A stretch of DNA of 16,836 bases from Deltaproteobacteria bacterium. GTDB taxonomy: Bacteria; Desulfobacterota; Binatia; UBA9968. The stretch lies in NCBI GenBank assembly GCA_021323355.1, contig JAJONK010000087.1:1-16836 (forward strand), read 5' to 3'. The notes beneath the pieces were generated by a model. It was not told where the DNA came from, did not search any database, and worked only from the letters and a program-made list of their open reading frames with translations. This document shows positions 1 to 6,880 of the stretch, piece after piece (the first letter of the stretch is position 1; every line of letters starts with the position of its first letter). A program made the position numbers and the translations under genes.

Positions 1-154
1 AGCGCACGCGTAACTCACGTTACAGGGAGTAGACGAACGTTGACGAGATGAGTCGGTGTTTAGGACGGTATTGCGGCGATTTCGCTTGCAGGTCAATTTC
101 TGACCCGTACTGTCCAATATCTCGCGGCGATGCAGGCAAGGGATTACTGGCTCG

Positions 155-203
155 GGGTCGAGTGTCGCGTGTCGAGGATCGGGTTGACCGTGAGCAGGTA
201 AGA
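155..203. repeat. Degenerate heptamer array upstream of vapBC
   Basis: Seven consecutive 7-bp units keep register here. The best conserved are gggtcga, gtgtcgc and gtgtcga, followed by ggatcgg and gttgacc. The unit is the reverse complement of the actcgac-type unit found at 3423-3492 and 7844-7878. It lies directly upstream of the antitoxin gene, and its gttgacc unit supplies a good -35 box. The rest of positions 1-154 shows nothing I can identify. Confidence 0.55.
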
Positions 204-212
204 CGTTATCTT
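184..212 (+). promoter_or_regulatory. Predicted sigma70-type promoter, nearly leaderless
   Basis: TTGACC at 184-189 is followed by a 17-bp spacer and TATCTT at 207-212, which matches the -10 consensus at four of six positions. The antitoxin ATG is at 220, so transcription would begin almost at the start codon. No convincing Shine-Dalgarno sequence precedes that ATG, which fits leaderless translation. This is read by eye from consensus only. Confidence 0.35.
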
Positions 213-219
213 ACTCAAC

Positions 220-471
220 ATGAAAACCACGGTTTCCTCGAAAGGCCAGATTATTCTGCCAGCGGAAATCCGCCAGCGGCATGGCATCGAATCGGGTCAA
301 GAGTTCGAGGTCGAACGTATCGACCGCGGCGAATACCGGTTGAAACGAAAGGAGGGGCGGCGTATTGAAGGCCTCGTGAAGCTGCTGCTCGCCTGTCCGG
401 TTAAAGGTTGGTTCAAGCCGTTGGATCGCAAGCAGACGACCGACGACATCAAGGTGCCAAGACTCGCGTGA
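220..471 (+). CDS. vapB: AbrB/MazE-fold antitoxin (VapB type)
   Basis: This 83-residue protein is the expected DNA-binding antitoxin of a VapBC pair. Residues 1-43 are a SpoVT/AbrB swapped-hairpin domain with the signature TTVSSKGQIILPAEIRQ, which would bind the operon's own promoter. Residues 50-80, including LLLACPVKGWFKPL, match the tail usual for VapB antitoxins that partner PIN-domain toxins, the part that wraps the toxin. The ATG at 220 is chosen because the AbrB domain begins there. The stop codon overlaps the downstream GTG in a GTGA arrangement, so the two genes were translationally coupled. The antitoxin looks intact although its toxin partner is broken. Confidence 0.8.
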   Translation: MKTTVSSKGQIILPAEIRQRHGIESGQEFEVERIDRGEYRLKRKEGRRIEGLVKLLLACPVKGWFKPLDRKQTTDDIKVPRLA

Positions 472-626
472 CCTACCTGGTCGATGCCAACGTGCTCAGC
501 GAGCCGACAAAGCCCGTGCCCAGCATGATCGCTGCCACGGCGCTTCAACACGATCTCACCGTTGCCATGCGGAACAACCGCGATTTTAACAAGCTTGGCG
601 TCAAGATACTGAACCCCTTCGCGTGA
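468..626 (+). pseudogene. vapC: VapC PIN-domain toxin with internal deletion
   Basis: The reading frame starts at a GTG overlapping the vapB stop and gives only 52 residues, against about 130-140 for VapC. The N-terminus TYLVDANVLSEPTK is the first PIN strand with its catalytic Asp. The sequence then jumps from KPVP straight to SMIAATALQHDLTV, the C-terminal part of a PIN domain, and ends with NRDF and NPF. Roughly 80 middle residues are missing, with the central acidic residue and probably the Asp that normally precedes the SMIAA-type motif. The join is in frame. The product should not be an active RNase. Whether the mini-protein is still made or still binds VapB cannot be seen from sequence. 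Confidence 0.75.
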
Positions 627-632
627 CCACGC

Positions 633-674
633 GAATCCCCGATTCATATCCCTTCCCTCGACATTCGTCGTGTC
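633..674. repeat. Heptamer-like array after the vapC remnant
   Basis: Six 7-bp units begin 7 bp after the vapC remnant's stop codon, including tccctcg and acattcg. They are of the same ctcga family as the arrays at 3423-3492 and 7844-7878, and opposite in orientation to the array at 155-203. The match is weaker than in the other arrays. The remaining bases to 782 show nothing recognisable. Confidence 0.35.
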
Positions 675-782
675 TTCACATGAGGCAAATACCAAGCGTC
701 GGATGTCAAGGCCGAGTACTAAAGAACAGTAACGCCATTGTCACTCGCCAATCTTCCCGCGACGATCTTGATTTTTCGCGGT

Positions 783-1716
783 TTAAAATGCCGCTAGCCG
801 TTCAATCAGCCAAAACATAGCCGTGCCGCCAATTGCGTACGGTGGCAGCAACCGCAGCCAGGCCAGAGATTGCGGTCGCAACGGCGATTCCTTCCGGCAA
901 TCCCACCTCGCTCAATCCGCCGGCGAATCCCAAGCCGTGCAATAATCCGAACGAGAATGCGACGAGCCACGGCTGACGCTCTGTAAGGTTAGGCTCGCTG
1001 GACGGAGTCCTACTGTGGCTACGGAGAATTTCTTTGGCGACGAAGACGATGCTCAGGGCGATCACCGCCTCCACAGGCAGCGACGGAACGTGAACAAATC
1101 CAAGAGTGGCCAAGGCTAGTGTCACGCTGTGCGCAACGGTAAAGGCACTCACGGTTTTGACCATCTTGCCGAACCCGCGCACCAGCAGCAGGAGGCCGAG
1201 CACGAACAGCAGGTGGTCCACACCGGTTACAATGTGCTCGATGCCGAGAAAGAGATATGTGCGGACGATTTCCATCCGGCTGGGAGCGGCTTCGACGACG
1301 AATGAGGGAATCGCCGGCGTGAGACGAATGATTTGGGACGAACCTTCGACCCGCTCTATCCGCACCAAAACATCGGTCAAGGTTGCCGAAAGACCCGCGA
1401 TGCGGATCGTGCCGCCGCTCAAGCCTCCGGCGCATTGGACACTCCAGCGCTCGGTATACGCGTTGGCGGCGAAAGCACCGCGCGGTTGAATCAGGTTCGA
1501 GCAGCTCTCCGGTAATTGCACATAGAGTCCCAGACGCAGGTCTTCTCCTTGTCCCGGCACTTTCCACAGCACATCGTATGTTTCGGCGCCGGTTTGATGC
1601 AGCTCCAGATAAGCCGGGCGCACTTCGTGAGCGAATACGCTGGGCGCAAACGCGGCGAGCTGACAGAAGAATACGATGCGAGTTACGAGATACGAGACGC
1701 GGGATACGACTTTCAT
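783..1716 (-). pseudogene. HupE/UreJ-family membrane protein, internally deleted and frameshifted
   Basis: The 304-residue reading frame (stop at 802) has a signal peptide ending ...PSVFA, then HEVRPAYLEL, an exposed beta-rich domain to about residue 150, and a membrane domain with the family's histidine motif GIEHIVTGVDHLLF (H161, D167, H168), AFTVAHS (H196) and GLLHGLGFAGGLSEVGLP (H260). Members are regarded as nickel/cobalt permeases or metal-linked transporters. After residue about 275 the frame is lost. The family's C-terminus, LRLLPPYAIGG then MFWLIERLAAF, is readable in another frame and ends at the TAA at 783-785. The segment that normally carries FNVGVE...GQ between them, about 40 residues, is missing. 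The start ATG has a good GGGAGGAA ribosome site and overlaps the upstream gene's stop by 4 bp (ATGA). The product lacks its last membrane helices and is probably non-functional. Confidence 0.8.
1669..1710. repeat. Heptamer array inside the hupE-like signal-peptide region
   Basis: Six units in perfect 7-bp register: gaatacg, atgcgag, ttacgag, then atacgag, acgcggg, atacgac. The array ends 3 bp from the stop codon of the S23-type gene and begins immediately inside the hupE-like coding region, where it encodes roughly residues 3-16 of the signal peptide (VVSRVSYLVTRIV). The unit family is that of the array at 2151-2220, on the other side of the S23-type gene. Confidence 0.75.
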
Positions 1717-2129
1717 TCGGTTTCCTCCCGCACCGTGTACTGCACACCTTCTTCGCGGACCGACAGGTGTTGCGATTCGACGCTCTGGATAAACAGATTC
1801 AGTTTGCCGCCCAGCCGGTCCAGTTGATCATGGAGTTGCTTAAACAACGATTCATCTTTCAATGAACCAGTTTCCTGCAATGTCTCCAAATCGGCGATCG
1901 TTTCATCGCAGGAAGCATGGGCATACGTTAGAAACCTGATGAAGTCCTGCTTGTAGCGACGGCGACCATAGCCCTCGACGATGTTTGACCTGATTGACTT
2001 GGAGGACCGGCGGATCTGAGAGCCTTCCTCGTACATCTCGAACTTTGGCAGCAGATCAATGGTCATCCGATGCACGCCGATTGAGACGTCCCTTGCCAGT
2101 TGCCACACCTCAAGTGTCTTATAGCTCAA
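1713..2129 (-). CDS. S23/IVS-type four-helix-bundle protein
   Basis: A 138-residue helical protein beginning MSYKTLEVWQLARD, with the family's QIRRSSKSIRSNIVEGYGRR segment (residues 38-57) and a C-terminal helix pair. It belongs to the four-helix-bundle proteins first found in 23S rRNA intervening sequences and related in fold to Avd, the accessory protein of diversity-generating retroelements. The molecular role of stand-alone members is unknown. The start is a TTG with AGGAG about 6 bp upstream. The stop overlaps the hupE-like ATG by 4 bp. It sits between a parvulin gene and a HupE-type gene, and heptamer arrays of one unit family lie on both sides (1669-1710 and 2151-2220), so it may be a later insertion. 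No transposase or rRNA is nearby. The family call is firm; the role is open. Confidence 0.85.
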   Translation of the reverse strand: MSYKTLEVWQLARDVSIGVHRMTIDLLPKFEMYEEGSQIRRSSKSIRSNIVEGYGRRRYKQDFIRFLTYAHASCDETIADLETLQETGSLKDESLFKQLHDQLDRLGGKLNLFIQSVESQHLSVREEGVQYTVREETE

Positions 2130-2150
2130 TCTTTTCTCCTAAAGCCTGAT

Positions 2151-2220
2151 GCGTGATTCGGGAATCGAGATGCGAGATAGAAAATCCCGTATCCCGTATC
2201 CCGCAGCCCGTATCGTCCCG
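2151..2220. repeat. Inverted heptamer array between parvulin and S23-type genes
   Basis: Ten units keep 7-bp register. The left half has units such as tcgggaa, tcgagat and gcgagat; the right half has cccgtat twice, then cccgcag and cccgtat. The right-hand unit is close to the reverse complement of the left-hand unit, so the whole can fold into a long imperfect hairpin around agaaaat. It ends next to the parvulin stop codon (2222) and about 20 bp from the S23-type start. Confidence 0.85.
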
Positions 2221-2221
2221 A

Positions 2222-3151
2222 TCAGCGGCTTGACGCTGTCTTCGCCACTTGGTTCGCATCCGTGTCCTTCGCTGCCTGCGGGCGTTCGATCGTGACGGTG
2301 TAGCGCTGCAGCAAGGTTCGATAGAACTTCTCGTTGGCTTCCAGGCGACGCGCGTTGATCCACTCGCGACGCACTGCGGCGCGCACATCGTCCAGAGCCG
2401 GCAAGGAGCTATCGGTGCGGTCGATTATCAGAACCAGATGCACGCCGAAGCCGGACTCGATCGGGCCATGCCATTGGCCAACCGGCATCTCGACGAGCGT
2501 GGCTGCAAACTGTTCCCCGAATTGCTTCACCACTTCGGCGGCCGCTATTCCTTTAAATCCGTTTTCGAGCAAGAGGGAATCACCGAGTGTTGAAATGTCG
2601 GTTTGACCTCCCGATCGACGAAGCTGCGCGAGCAGCTGCGACGCATCTCGGCGGAGATTTGTGCCGCGCTGCTGCGAATTGAGATAGACTTGCTTGAAAG
2701 TGAACCGCCGATCGCCGCGAAACGCGTCTGCATGTGCTTTCAAATACTCGCGTAACTGCTCGTCGCTCGGCTCGGCGTGGGCGGCGACGTCTTCAGAGAC
2801 AAACTCGAGCTTCTGGCGCAGCCGCCGCCGTATGATTGTGTCGTCTTTGTCGAGGCCGAGGGCGACCGCTTCCCGGGCGAAAACTTCTTCGCGAACGTAG
2901 TCGCGGATCAACCCTTCCAATTCGCTTGCAGTCGGCGGCCGCCGCCAAGTGCGGCTGAAAGCGATCTCGAGCGACTCGATCCGGCCTTGAGTAATGAGGA
3001 TCTTGCCCGGCTCGATTGTCTCACTGGAAATGAATTTGAAGGCCCCGAAAATCAATGCGCCAAGCAGCAGGAAATGCACCAGCGGTTCGCGCAGAAAGCG
3101 TCCGAGGGTCTCTCGGTACTCGTCACTCGACAATGTTGCGTGCCTTTTCAC
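2222..3151 (-). CDS. Membrane-anchored PpiC/parvulin-type peptidyl-prolyl isomerase
   Basis: This 309-residue protein should catalyse proline cis-trans isomerisation or act as a chaperone for proteins outside the inner membrane. Residues 22-42 (EPLVHFLLLGALIFGAFKF) form one membrane anchor, giving a cytoplasmic N-terminus. A helical SurA-like region follows (about 55-140, with RDYVREEVFAREAVALGLD). The parvulin domain is at about 145-265, with FTFKQVYLN, GDSLLLENGFKG, VGQWHGPIESGFGVHLVLI. The start is a GTG, the first start codon after an in-frame upstream TGA, with AGGGATGAG upstream of it. I recall parvulins of this kind beside HupE/UreJ genes, but here an S23-type gene and a repeat array lie between them. 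The family is clear; the clients are unknown. Confidence 0.85.
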   Translation of the reverse strand: MKRHATLSSDEYRETLGRFLREPLVHFLLLGALIFGAFKFISSETIEPGKILITQGRIESLEIAFSRTWRRPPTASELEGLIRDYVREEVFAREAVALGLDKDDTIIRRRLRQKLEFVSEDVAAHAEPSDEQLREYLKAHADAFRGDRRFTFKQVYLNSQQRGTNLRRDASQLLAQLRRSGGQTDISTLGDSLLLENGFKGIAAAEVVKQFGEQFAATLVEMPVGQWHGPIESGFGVHLVLIIDRTDSSLPALDDVRAAVRREWINARRLEANEKFYRTLLQRYTVTIERPQAAKDTDANQVAKTASSR

Positions 3152-3210
3152 TTTTGTCTCATCCCTTCATTCGCTGCGGACGATTTCCCGCAGCCTGCTG
3201 CGTCCAGACT

Positions 3211-3290
3211 GCGTCATTCCAGCATGCTTTAAGCGGGAATCCAGGTTAAATTTGGACTGGACCCCCGATTGAAACATTCGGGGGTGACGC
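3211..3290. repeat. Triple-hairpin palindromic element (MITE/REP-like)
   Basis: About 80 bp bounded by GCGTCATTCC on the left and its imperfect inverted copy GGGGTGACGC on the right. Inside are three stems in a row: ATTCC/GGAAT around agcatgctttaagcg; TCCAG or CCAG pairing with CTGG at about 3240-3260; and a perfect 8-bp stem ACCCCCGA/TCGGGGGT at 3261-3285. This is the build of a small non-coding mobile palindrome. It sits in the 346-bp gap between the DUF3604 and parvulin genes. The rest of that gap up to the array at 3423 shows no gene; 3357-3400 has weak 7-bp periodicity with tcgag units. Confidence 0.6.
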
Positions 3291-3422
3291 CTTTAAGACA
3301 AATCTCTGATCCGTTGCTGTACTACATCCTTGGTTAGCAGCTGCATCGCTCATAGCGCCTCGAGTTTCGCGAGCCGAACTCGCCGATATCGAGAAGTGCG
3401 ATCTGACTCATTGTTCTTGTGG

Positions 3423-3492
3423 TTCTTCACTCGACACACACTCCTCGACACTTCTTTTCCTGACCCTCGACACTCGTCACTCGACCCTTCCA
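3423..3492. repeat. Heptamer array at the DUF3604 gene 3' end
   Basis: Ten units in 7-bp register with consensus actcgac or ctcgaca: ctcgaca at 3430 and 3444, cctcgac at 3465, actcgtc at 3472 and actcgac at 3479, with degenerate units between. It ends about 5 bp from the DUF3604 stop codon. Weak units of the opposite orientation at about 3357-3400 may be the left arm. Confidence 0.8.
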
Positions 3493-3496
3493 TGGC

Positions 3497-5479
3497 TCAG
3501 GCTCCCGGCGCATACCAGATCGGCGATGTGTAGGCGCGCTCGGTCGTAGTCATGGGAACTTCCTTCGGCATTTTAACGCCGAAATATTTCGCGTCGTAGG
3601 CGGTCCAGCGCGGCGTTGGGATCTCGATGACGCGACCGTAGTAAAAGGCGCGCTGCGCCGGATCGAAGTCCGGATCTCTCCACACCGCGATCAACTCGGT
3701 TGCGCCGATCGTATTGGTCCAAGTCGCGTTCTCGACATCTACGGTGTTGCCCACGGAGGGCAGCTTGCCGGTTTTCGGATCCGCTTTGCGGCCCGCCGAC
3801 CAGGCGACGTCATAGATCTTTTCATGGAGTTGCCCCTTGGCATCGAGCCAACCTTTGATGATTTGATAGCGATCGAGGTTGGCGCCGATCGGATCCTTCA
3901 GGGCCGCGGCGAGAAACGTCGGAGACTTGCCTTTGGGTGCGTTCGACAAGTCGCCGCCCATCGGCACGCCCTTGGTGTAACCGATTTTCGCCGGCAAGCG
4001 GTTCTGCGCGTCTCTTGCCTCGAAATCGAATCCGCCGAAGAAGCGCACGAGCATACGCGGACCTGTGGTCCCGTAAACTTCGCGGCGCTTCATGGCATCG
4101 AAGATCGCGGCGCGAGTATTTTCGGTGGCCCAGACCGCGGCGTAGCCGGAAGCGGTCTGCTCCCAGCCCATGATCATCGCGCCGCTGGGAGCTTTAATAA
4201 AAGGATGCGAGGCGCGGTCAGCGCCGGGCTCGGAGCTCGATGTCTTGCCGAAGAAATTGTCTTCTTCGACCGCGGCAAGCCCGGTGTGCGCGTCGGTGCT
4301 GCCGACGAGTCCGAACTTGTAAGGATTGACACCGAGCTCGGATTCCAGTTTAAGGCCGTTCTTGAGCGCCGAGCGCGCGTATTCGAATTCGAGCATCTCG
4401 GGCTTCTTCGGTTCGCTGAGATCGAGATTGCCCTTGTCCCAGCGCTCGAAGTTGGCGAACTCGTCGTTGGGCGAGAGGAACGGATGCGTCTCGCCGTCGC
4501 CTTTGATCTGCGTTACTTCGTAGAGCGGCTCCCAGCGGGTGCGGCCGTCGGCGTAGGCACGGTCGATCTTATTTCCACTGAAGGATTCGATGATCGGAAA
4601 CATGCGGCCATTGCTGAGATTGCCGTTGTGCGCCAGCGCGAGCATTTCGCTGCCGGTTTTTTCTTCCGCTGCGGCCATCCATTTCCACAGGTCGCGGGGA
4701 TTGTCGCTGCCGAGCGGCTTTATGGTTGTGTACGGTTCGACCAGGGCGGCTTTCGCTCCGTTCTCGCGAAAGATGATGTTGCGATGAAGGTTGTTGCCGC
4801 CGGTGTTTGACGTCCACTCGAAGCCGATAAAAGCACTAAATCGTCCCGGCTCGTTGGCGTCCTCCGCGGCCTTGATGGTTTCGCGCCATGCGCTGCGGTA
4901 AGCCGACGTGCCTGGGAAATACATCAGCTTTTTCGGGAAGGTGCCTTGGGAAAATGCCACGATGATCTCGACAGCGGCTTCCGCTCCCTTGCCCGACTGA
5001 ATCATATCGTACCACTTACGACCGGTAGGATCGGCGAGCATCTCAGGTTTGCCCGCCAACAGATCCGGAAAAAATCCCATATTGTCGGAATGATCGGCGA
5101 CGACCATGAAGTCGAGCGGACGCGAAAGCTTCGCGCGTTGCCCGCTGGAAGCGACGACCTCCTGTCCCTTGGCAAACCGATAGGCCTCGGCCGGACCGAG
5201 CCGGGCGCCGAACGCGCCCGCATCCATCGAAAAGGACGTGTGCGTGTGCGTATCGCCGAACAAAGGGCGGGTCGGAAAGTCGCGTCCCGCATACGGCGAG
5301 TATGGAGGTTTGCTTGGGAATGATTTGGCAGCTTGCTCCTTATCGAGAGTGCCGACGTCAGTCTGCACCTGCGCCAGCACCGGGACAGCAACGGCGGCGG
5401 CCGCAGTTACCGCGATCTTTATGAACTCACGGCGTTTGATACTTTTGGCTGAATTAAAAAGTGATTTCCTTTTTGCCAT
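3497..5479 (-). CDS. Tat-exported DUF3604 protein (PHP-like metallohydrolase)
   Basis: A 660-residue protein starting at ATG 5479 behind a clear AGGAG. Residues 14-37 are a twin-arginine signal (KRREFIK, then an Ala/Val-rich stretch ending PVLAQ), implying export folded, probably with its metals bound. Metal-binding motifs resembling the PHP phosphoesterase fold are spread along the protein: GDTHTHTSFSMD (75-86), VADHSDNMGF (127-136), GFEWTS (219-224), LHRNIIF (231-237), LAHNGNLSNG (282-291) and GSTDAHTG (393-400). A long C-terminal region follows, with a final WTAYDAKYFGV/YTSPIWY tail. This matches full-length DUF3604. The reaction is not established; hydrolysis of a phosphate or other ester is a guess from the fold. 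Neighbouring sulfatase, porin and HupE-like genes are consistent with an extracytoplasmic catabolic role. Confidence 0.9.
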   Translation of the reverse strand: MAKRKSLFNSAKSIKRREFIKIAVTAAAAVAVPVLAQVQTDVGTLDKEQAAKSFPSKPPYSPYAGRDFPTRPLFGDTHTHTSFSMDAGAFGARLGPAEAYRFAKGQEVVASSGQRAKLSRPLDFMVVADHSDNMGFFPDLLAGKPEMLADPTGRKWYDMIQSGKGAEAAVEIIVAFSQGTFPKKLMYFPGTSAYRSAWRETIKAAEDANEPGRFSAFIGFEWTSNTGGNNLHRNIIFRENGAKAALVEPYTTIKPLGSDNPRDLWKWMAAAEEKTGSEMLALAHNGNLSNGRMFPIIESFSGNKIDRAYADGRTRWEPLYEVTQIKGDGETHPFLSPNDEFANFERWDKGNLDLSEPKKPEMLEFEYARSALKNGLKLESELGVNPYKFGLVGSTDAHTGLAAVEEDNFFGKTSSSEPGADRASHPFIKAPSGAMIMGWEQTASGYAAVWATENTRAAIFDAMKRREVYGTTGPRMLVRFFGGFDFEARDAQNRLPAKIGYTKGVPMGGDLSNAPKGKSPTFLAAALKDPIGANLDRYQIIKGWLDAKGQLHEKIYDVAWSAGRKADPKTGKLPSVGNTVDVENATWTNTIGATELIAVWRDPDFDPAQRAFYYGRVIEIPTPRWTAYDAKYFGVKMPKEVPMTTTERAYTSPIWYAPGA

Positions 5480-5503
5480 CGCTTCTCCTATCTTACTTAT
5501 TGG

Positions 5504-5584
5504 TCAGATTTTCACGCTGATGAGCGCCGCGATCGGATTCGCCACTTGCTCGGCCATGTCTTCGCTGGCCTCAGCGGCTCTGTA
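5504..5584 (-). pseudogene. N-terminal fragment of an outer-membrane transporter-like protein
   Basis: Between the MetA-type gene and the DUF3604 gene, the - strand reads AAEASEDMAEQVANPIAALI then SVKI and a TGA at 5504-5506. The LA(E/K)xxxNPIAALISVP-type segment looks like the mature N-terminus of a family of outer-membrane barrel proteins similar to the upstream gene, but here a stop falls right after SV. It has no signal peptide, no start codon with a ribosome site and no barrel. I read it as a relic left by a deletion. The identification rests on one short motif recalled from the family. Confidence 0.35.
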
Positions 5585-5616
5585 TATTGGTCCAATACGG
5601 TTCCGACGACCTATAT

Positions 5617-6540
5617 CTAAAGCCCTCCACCCCAACGGAATTGCCAGACAATCCCGAGCACGTCGGCATCGGCCCCGGTCTTCGAGTACACATCGGTGCT
5701 ACCGTAGAGCTTGACCGAGTTGTACCGATTAATCGGCAGAGCAAGCGTAAGGCCGATCCGCGCATCCTCGAGACTTTCGCCTTTTCGACCTTCGATGGTC
5801 CCGCGTCCGCCGGTATAGTAAAGGCCATCAAGCCCTAGCCAAATACCGGGCGTGATCGAGTAAATCAGATGCGCCTGCACAGAATAGAGTGGGTTGACTT
5901 CGAGGCTTCTGCCGTCGAGAAAATCGTTGTTATCGGTATAGAAACGCACACCGGTAGCGAGCTCCAGGGTCACCGGGCCCAAGGTCTTTGAGATGCCAAC
6001 TTCCGGCTTGAAGGACCAACGGTTGGTGCCAATGTTCAGGAGCTTATCGGAATCGTACTGTCCGAGCGGGGGAGTTAGGTCGAAGCTGGTGCCAATAATG
6101 ACATCCGGCTTGTAGTCGCGAAAGTCTTCGAGCGATAGCGCAGGCGCGCCGTACAGCAACATCGAAAATCTTAATCTCGGATCATTGAATCCCGAAACCT
6201 TCCGCGTGCGCCCTTGGCCGGCTAGCTTGGCGCTTCCATCTGCCCATGTGTAGGGAATGATAAGGTCGATCTTCCCCGACCTGCCCCACAGATCCAAGGT
6301 GCGCACGTAAGCCAGGACAGCGCTGTTAAGCTTAACTTCGGTATCTGTGAGTGGCACCGATGGATCTGTGCCGACGGTGCCTTTAGAGTATACATATCCT
6401 CCGATCAGGAAGTTCAGTCCTACCGGAGTATTGGCATACGCCCTTGGTTCGAGATCCTGGGCATGAGCCTCAAAGCCTAAAGTTACGAGCGCTATCGCGC
6501 CGATCAGCCAAACTGAGGCGAAATGCCTTTTAACGCTCAA
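5617..6540 (-). CDS. MetA-pathway-type outer-membrane beta-barrel protein
   Basis: A 307-residue protein with a signal peptide (residues 1-27, hydrophobic core VWLIGAIALVTLGF, cleavage near AHA-QDL), then a mature part full of alternating aromatic and polar strands. PVGLNFLIGGYVYSKG, WSFKPEVGISKTLGPVTLEL and GIWLGLDGLYY are typical barrel hairpins. It ends IVWQFRWGGGL, close to the usual C-terminal aromatic. This fits the family called MetA pathway of phenol degradation or transporter, thought to be outer-membrane channels for hydrophobic substrates. The assigned start is a TTG without a good ribosome site. No better in-frame start precedes the signal peptide, so the true start or 5' end is uncertain. 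The substrate is unknown. Confidence 0.8.
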   Translation of the reverse strand: MSVKRHFASVWLIGAIALVTLGFEAHAQDLEPRAYANTPVGLNFLIGGYVYSKGTVGTDPSVPLTDTEVKLNSAVLAYVRTLDLWGRSGKIDLIIPYTWADGSAKLAGQGRTRKVSGFNDPRLRFSMLLYGAPALSLEDFRDYKPDVIIGTSFDLTPPLGQYDSDKLLNIGTNRWSFKPEVGISKTLGPVTLELATGVRFYTDNNDFLDGRSLEVNPLYSVQAHLIYSITPGIWLGLDGLYYTGGRGTIEGRKGESLEDARIGLTLALPINRYNSVKLYGSTDVYSKTGADADVLGIVWQFRWGGGL

Positions 6541-6736
6541 TGGTGCAACTGCCGGATGTTCCGCAAAGTGATTTCGTATCCTTCGGCAGGCCGCTGAGAT
6601 GGTTCAGGACAAGGATTGGATACAGCGCCGGCGTGGAACATATGCTTAGTCCGGCTCCAATCGTTACGATCGAGTCCAAGCTGACTTCCGCCACGATCAT
6701 TCTACCTCGGCGCCGTCTTGATCGATTCGGCCAATT

Positions 6737-6880
6737 TTACTGCACAACGATGGTCGTCATTTGGGGAGGCTTAACGACGATGTAAGTCATCTGGCTCGAT
6801 TGATACGTAGGCTTATACCAGGTTGAGCCGCATTGATAGTACGTCACGCTACCGGCCACGACTTTCGGCGAGGAAATCAC
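6737..6880 (-). pseudogene. C-terminal remnant of a small secreted protein
   Basis: Within the 460-bp gap upstream of the MetA-type gene, the - strand reads TVISSPKVVAGSVTYYQCGS followed by TWYKPTYQSSQMTYIVVKPP and ends at a TAA (6737-6739). The segment VxYYQCGxTWYxPxYQ...TYIVVxPP looks like the end of small secreted hypothetical proteins common in proteobacteria. Its frame is closed by a TGA just upstream (6887-6889), and further coding-like text upstream (GVDVLVQVKH) lies in another frame. I infer a frameshifted, decayed gene. The rest of the gap (6541-6736 and 6890-7001) shows no convincing gene. Confidence 0.45.

Noticed and set aside
48..368. 106-residue + strand frame at the left end
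   Set aside because: It runs through the heptamer array and overlaps the antitoxin gene in another frame. Composition and lack of motifs mark it as a shadow.
1713..2129. A diversity-generating retroelement (because of the Avd-like four-helix protein)
   Set aside because: No reverse transcriptase, template repeat or variable repeat is visible in the window.
2151..2220. CRISPR array
   Set aside because: Repeats are only 7 bp, degenerate and without unique spacers, and no cas gene is present. The same holds for the other heptamer arrays.
3824..4810. 328-residue + strand open frame antisense to DUF3604
   Set aside because: It is a shadow of the GC-rich DUF3604 codons; no domain is recognisable and the opposite frame has all the family motifs.
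6572..6632. Possible REP-like repeat (atccttcggcagg...ggttcaggac, flanked by gtatcc and ggatac)
   Set aside because: It looks like a known type of dispersed repeat, but only one copy is in the window and the stem is poor, so it was not annotated.
6530..6700. A 56-residue - strand frame (MIVAEVSLDSIVTIGAG...) with ATG and a nearby GAGG, overlapping the MetA-type TTG start
   Set aside because: The second half translates sequence resembling a dispersed repeat (ccttcggcagg/ctcagcggcctg at about 6576-6600), the ribosome site is too close, and there is no family resemblance. Kept only as a possible leader ORF.
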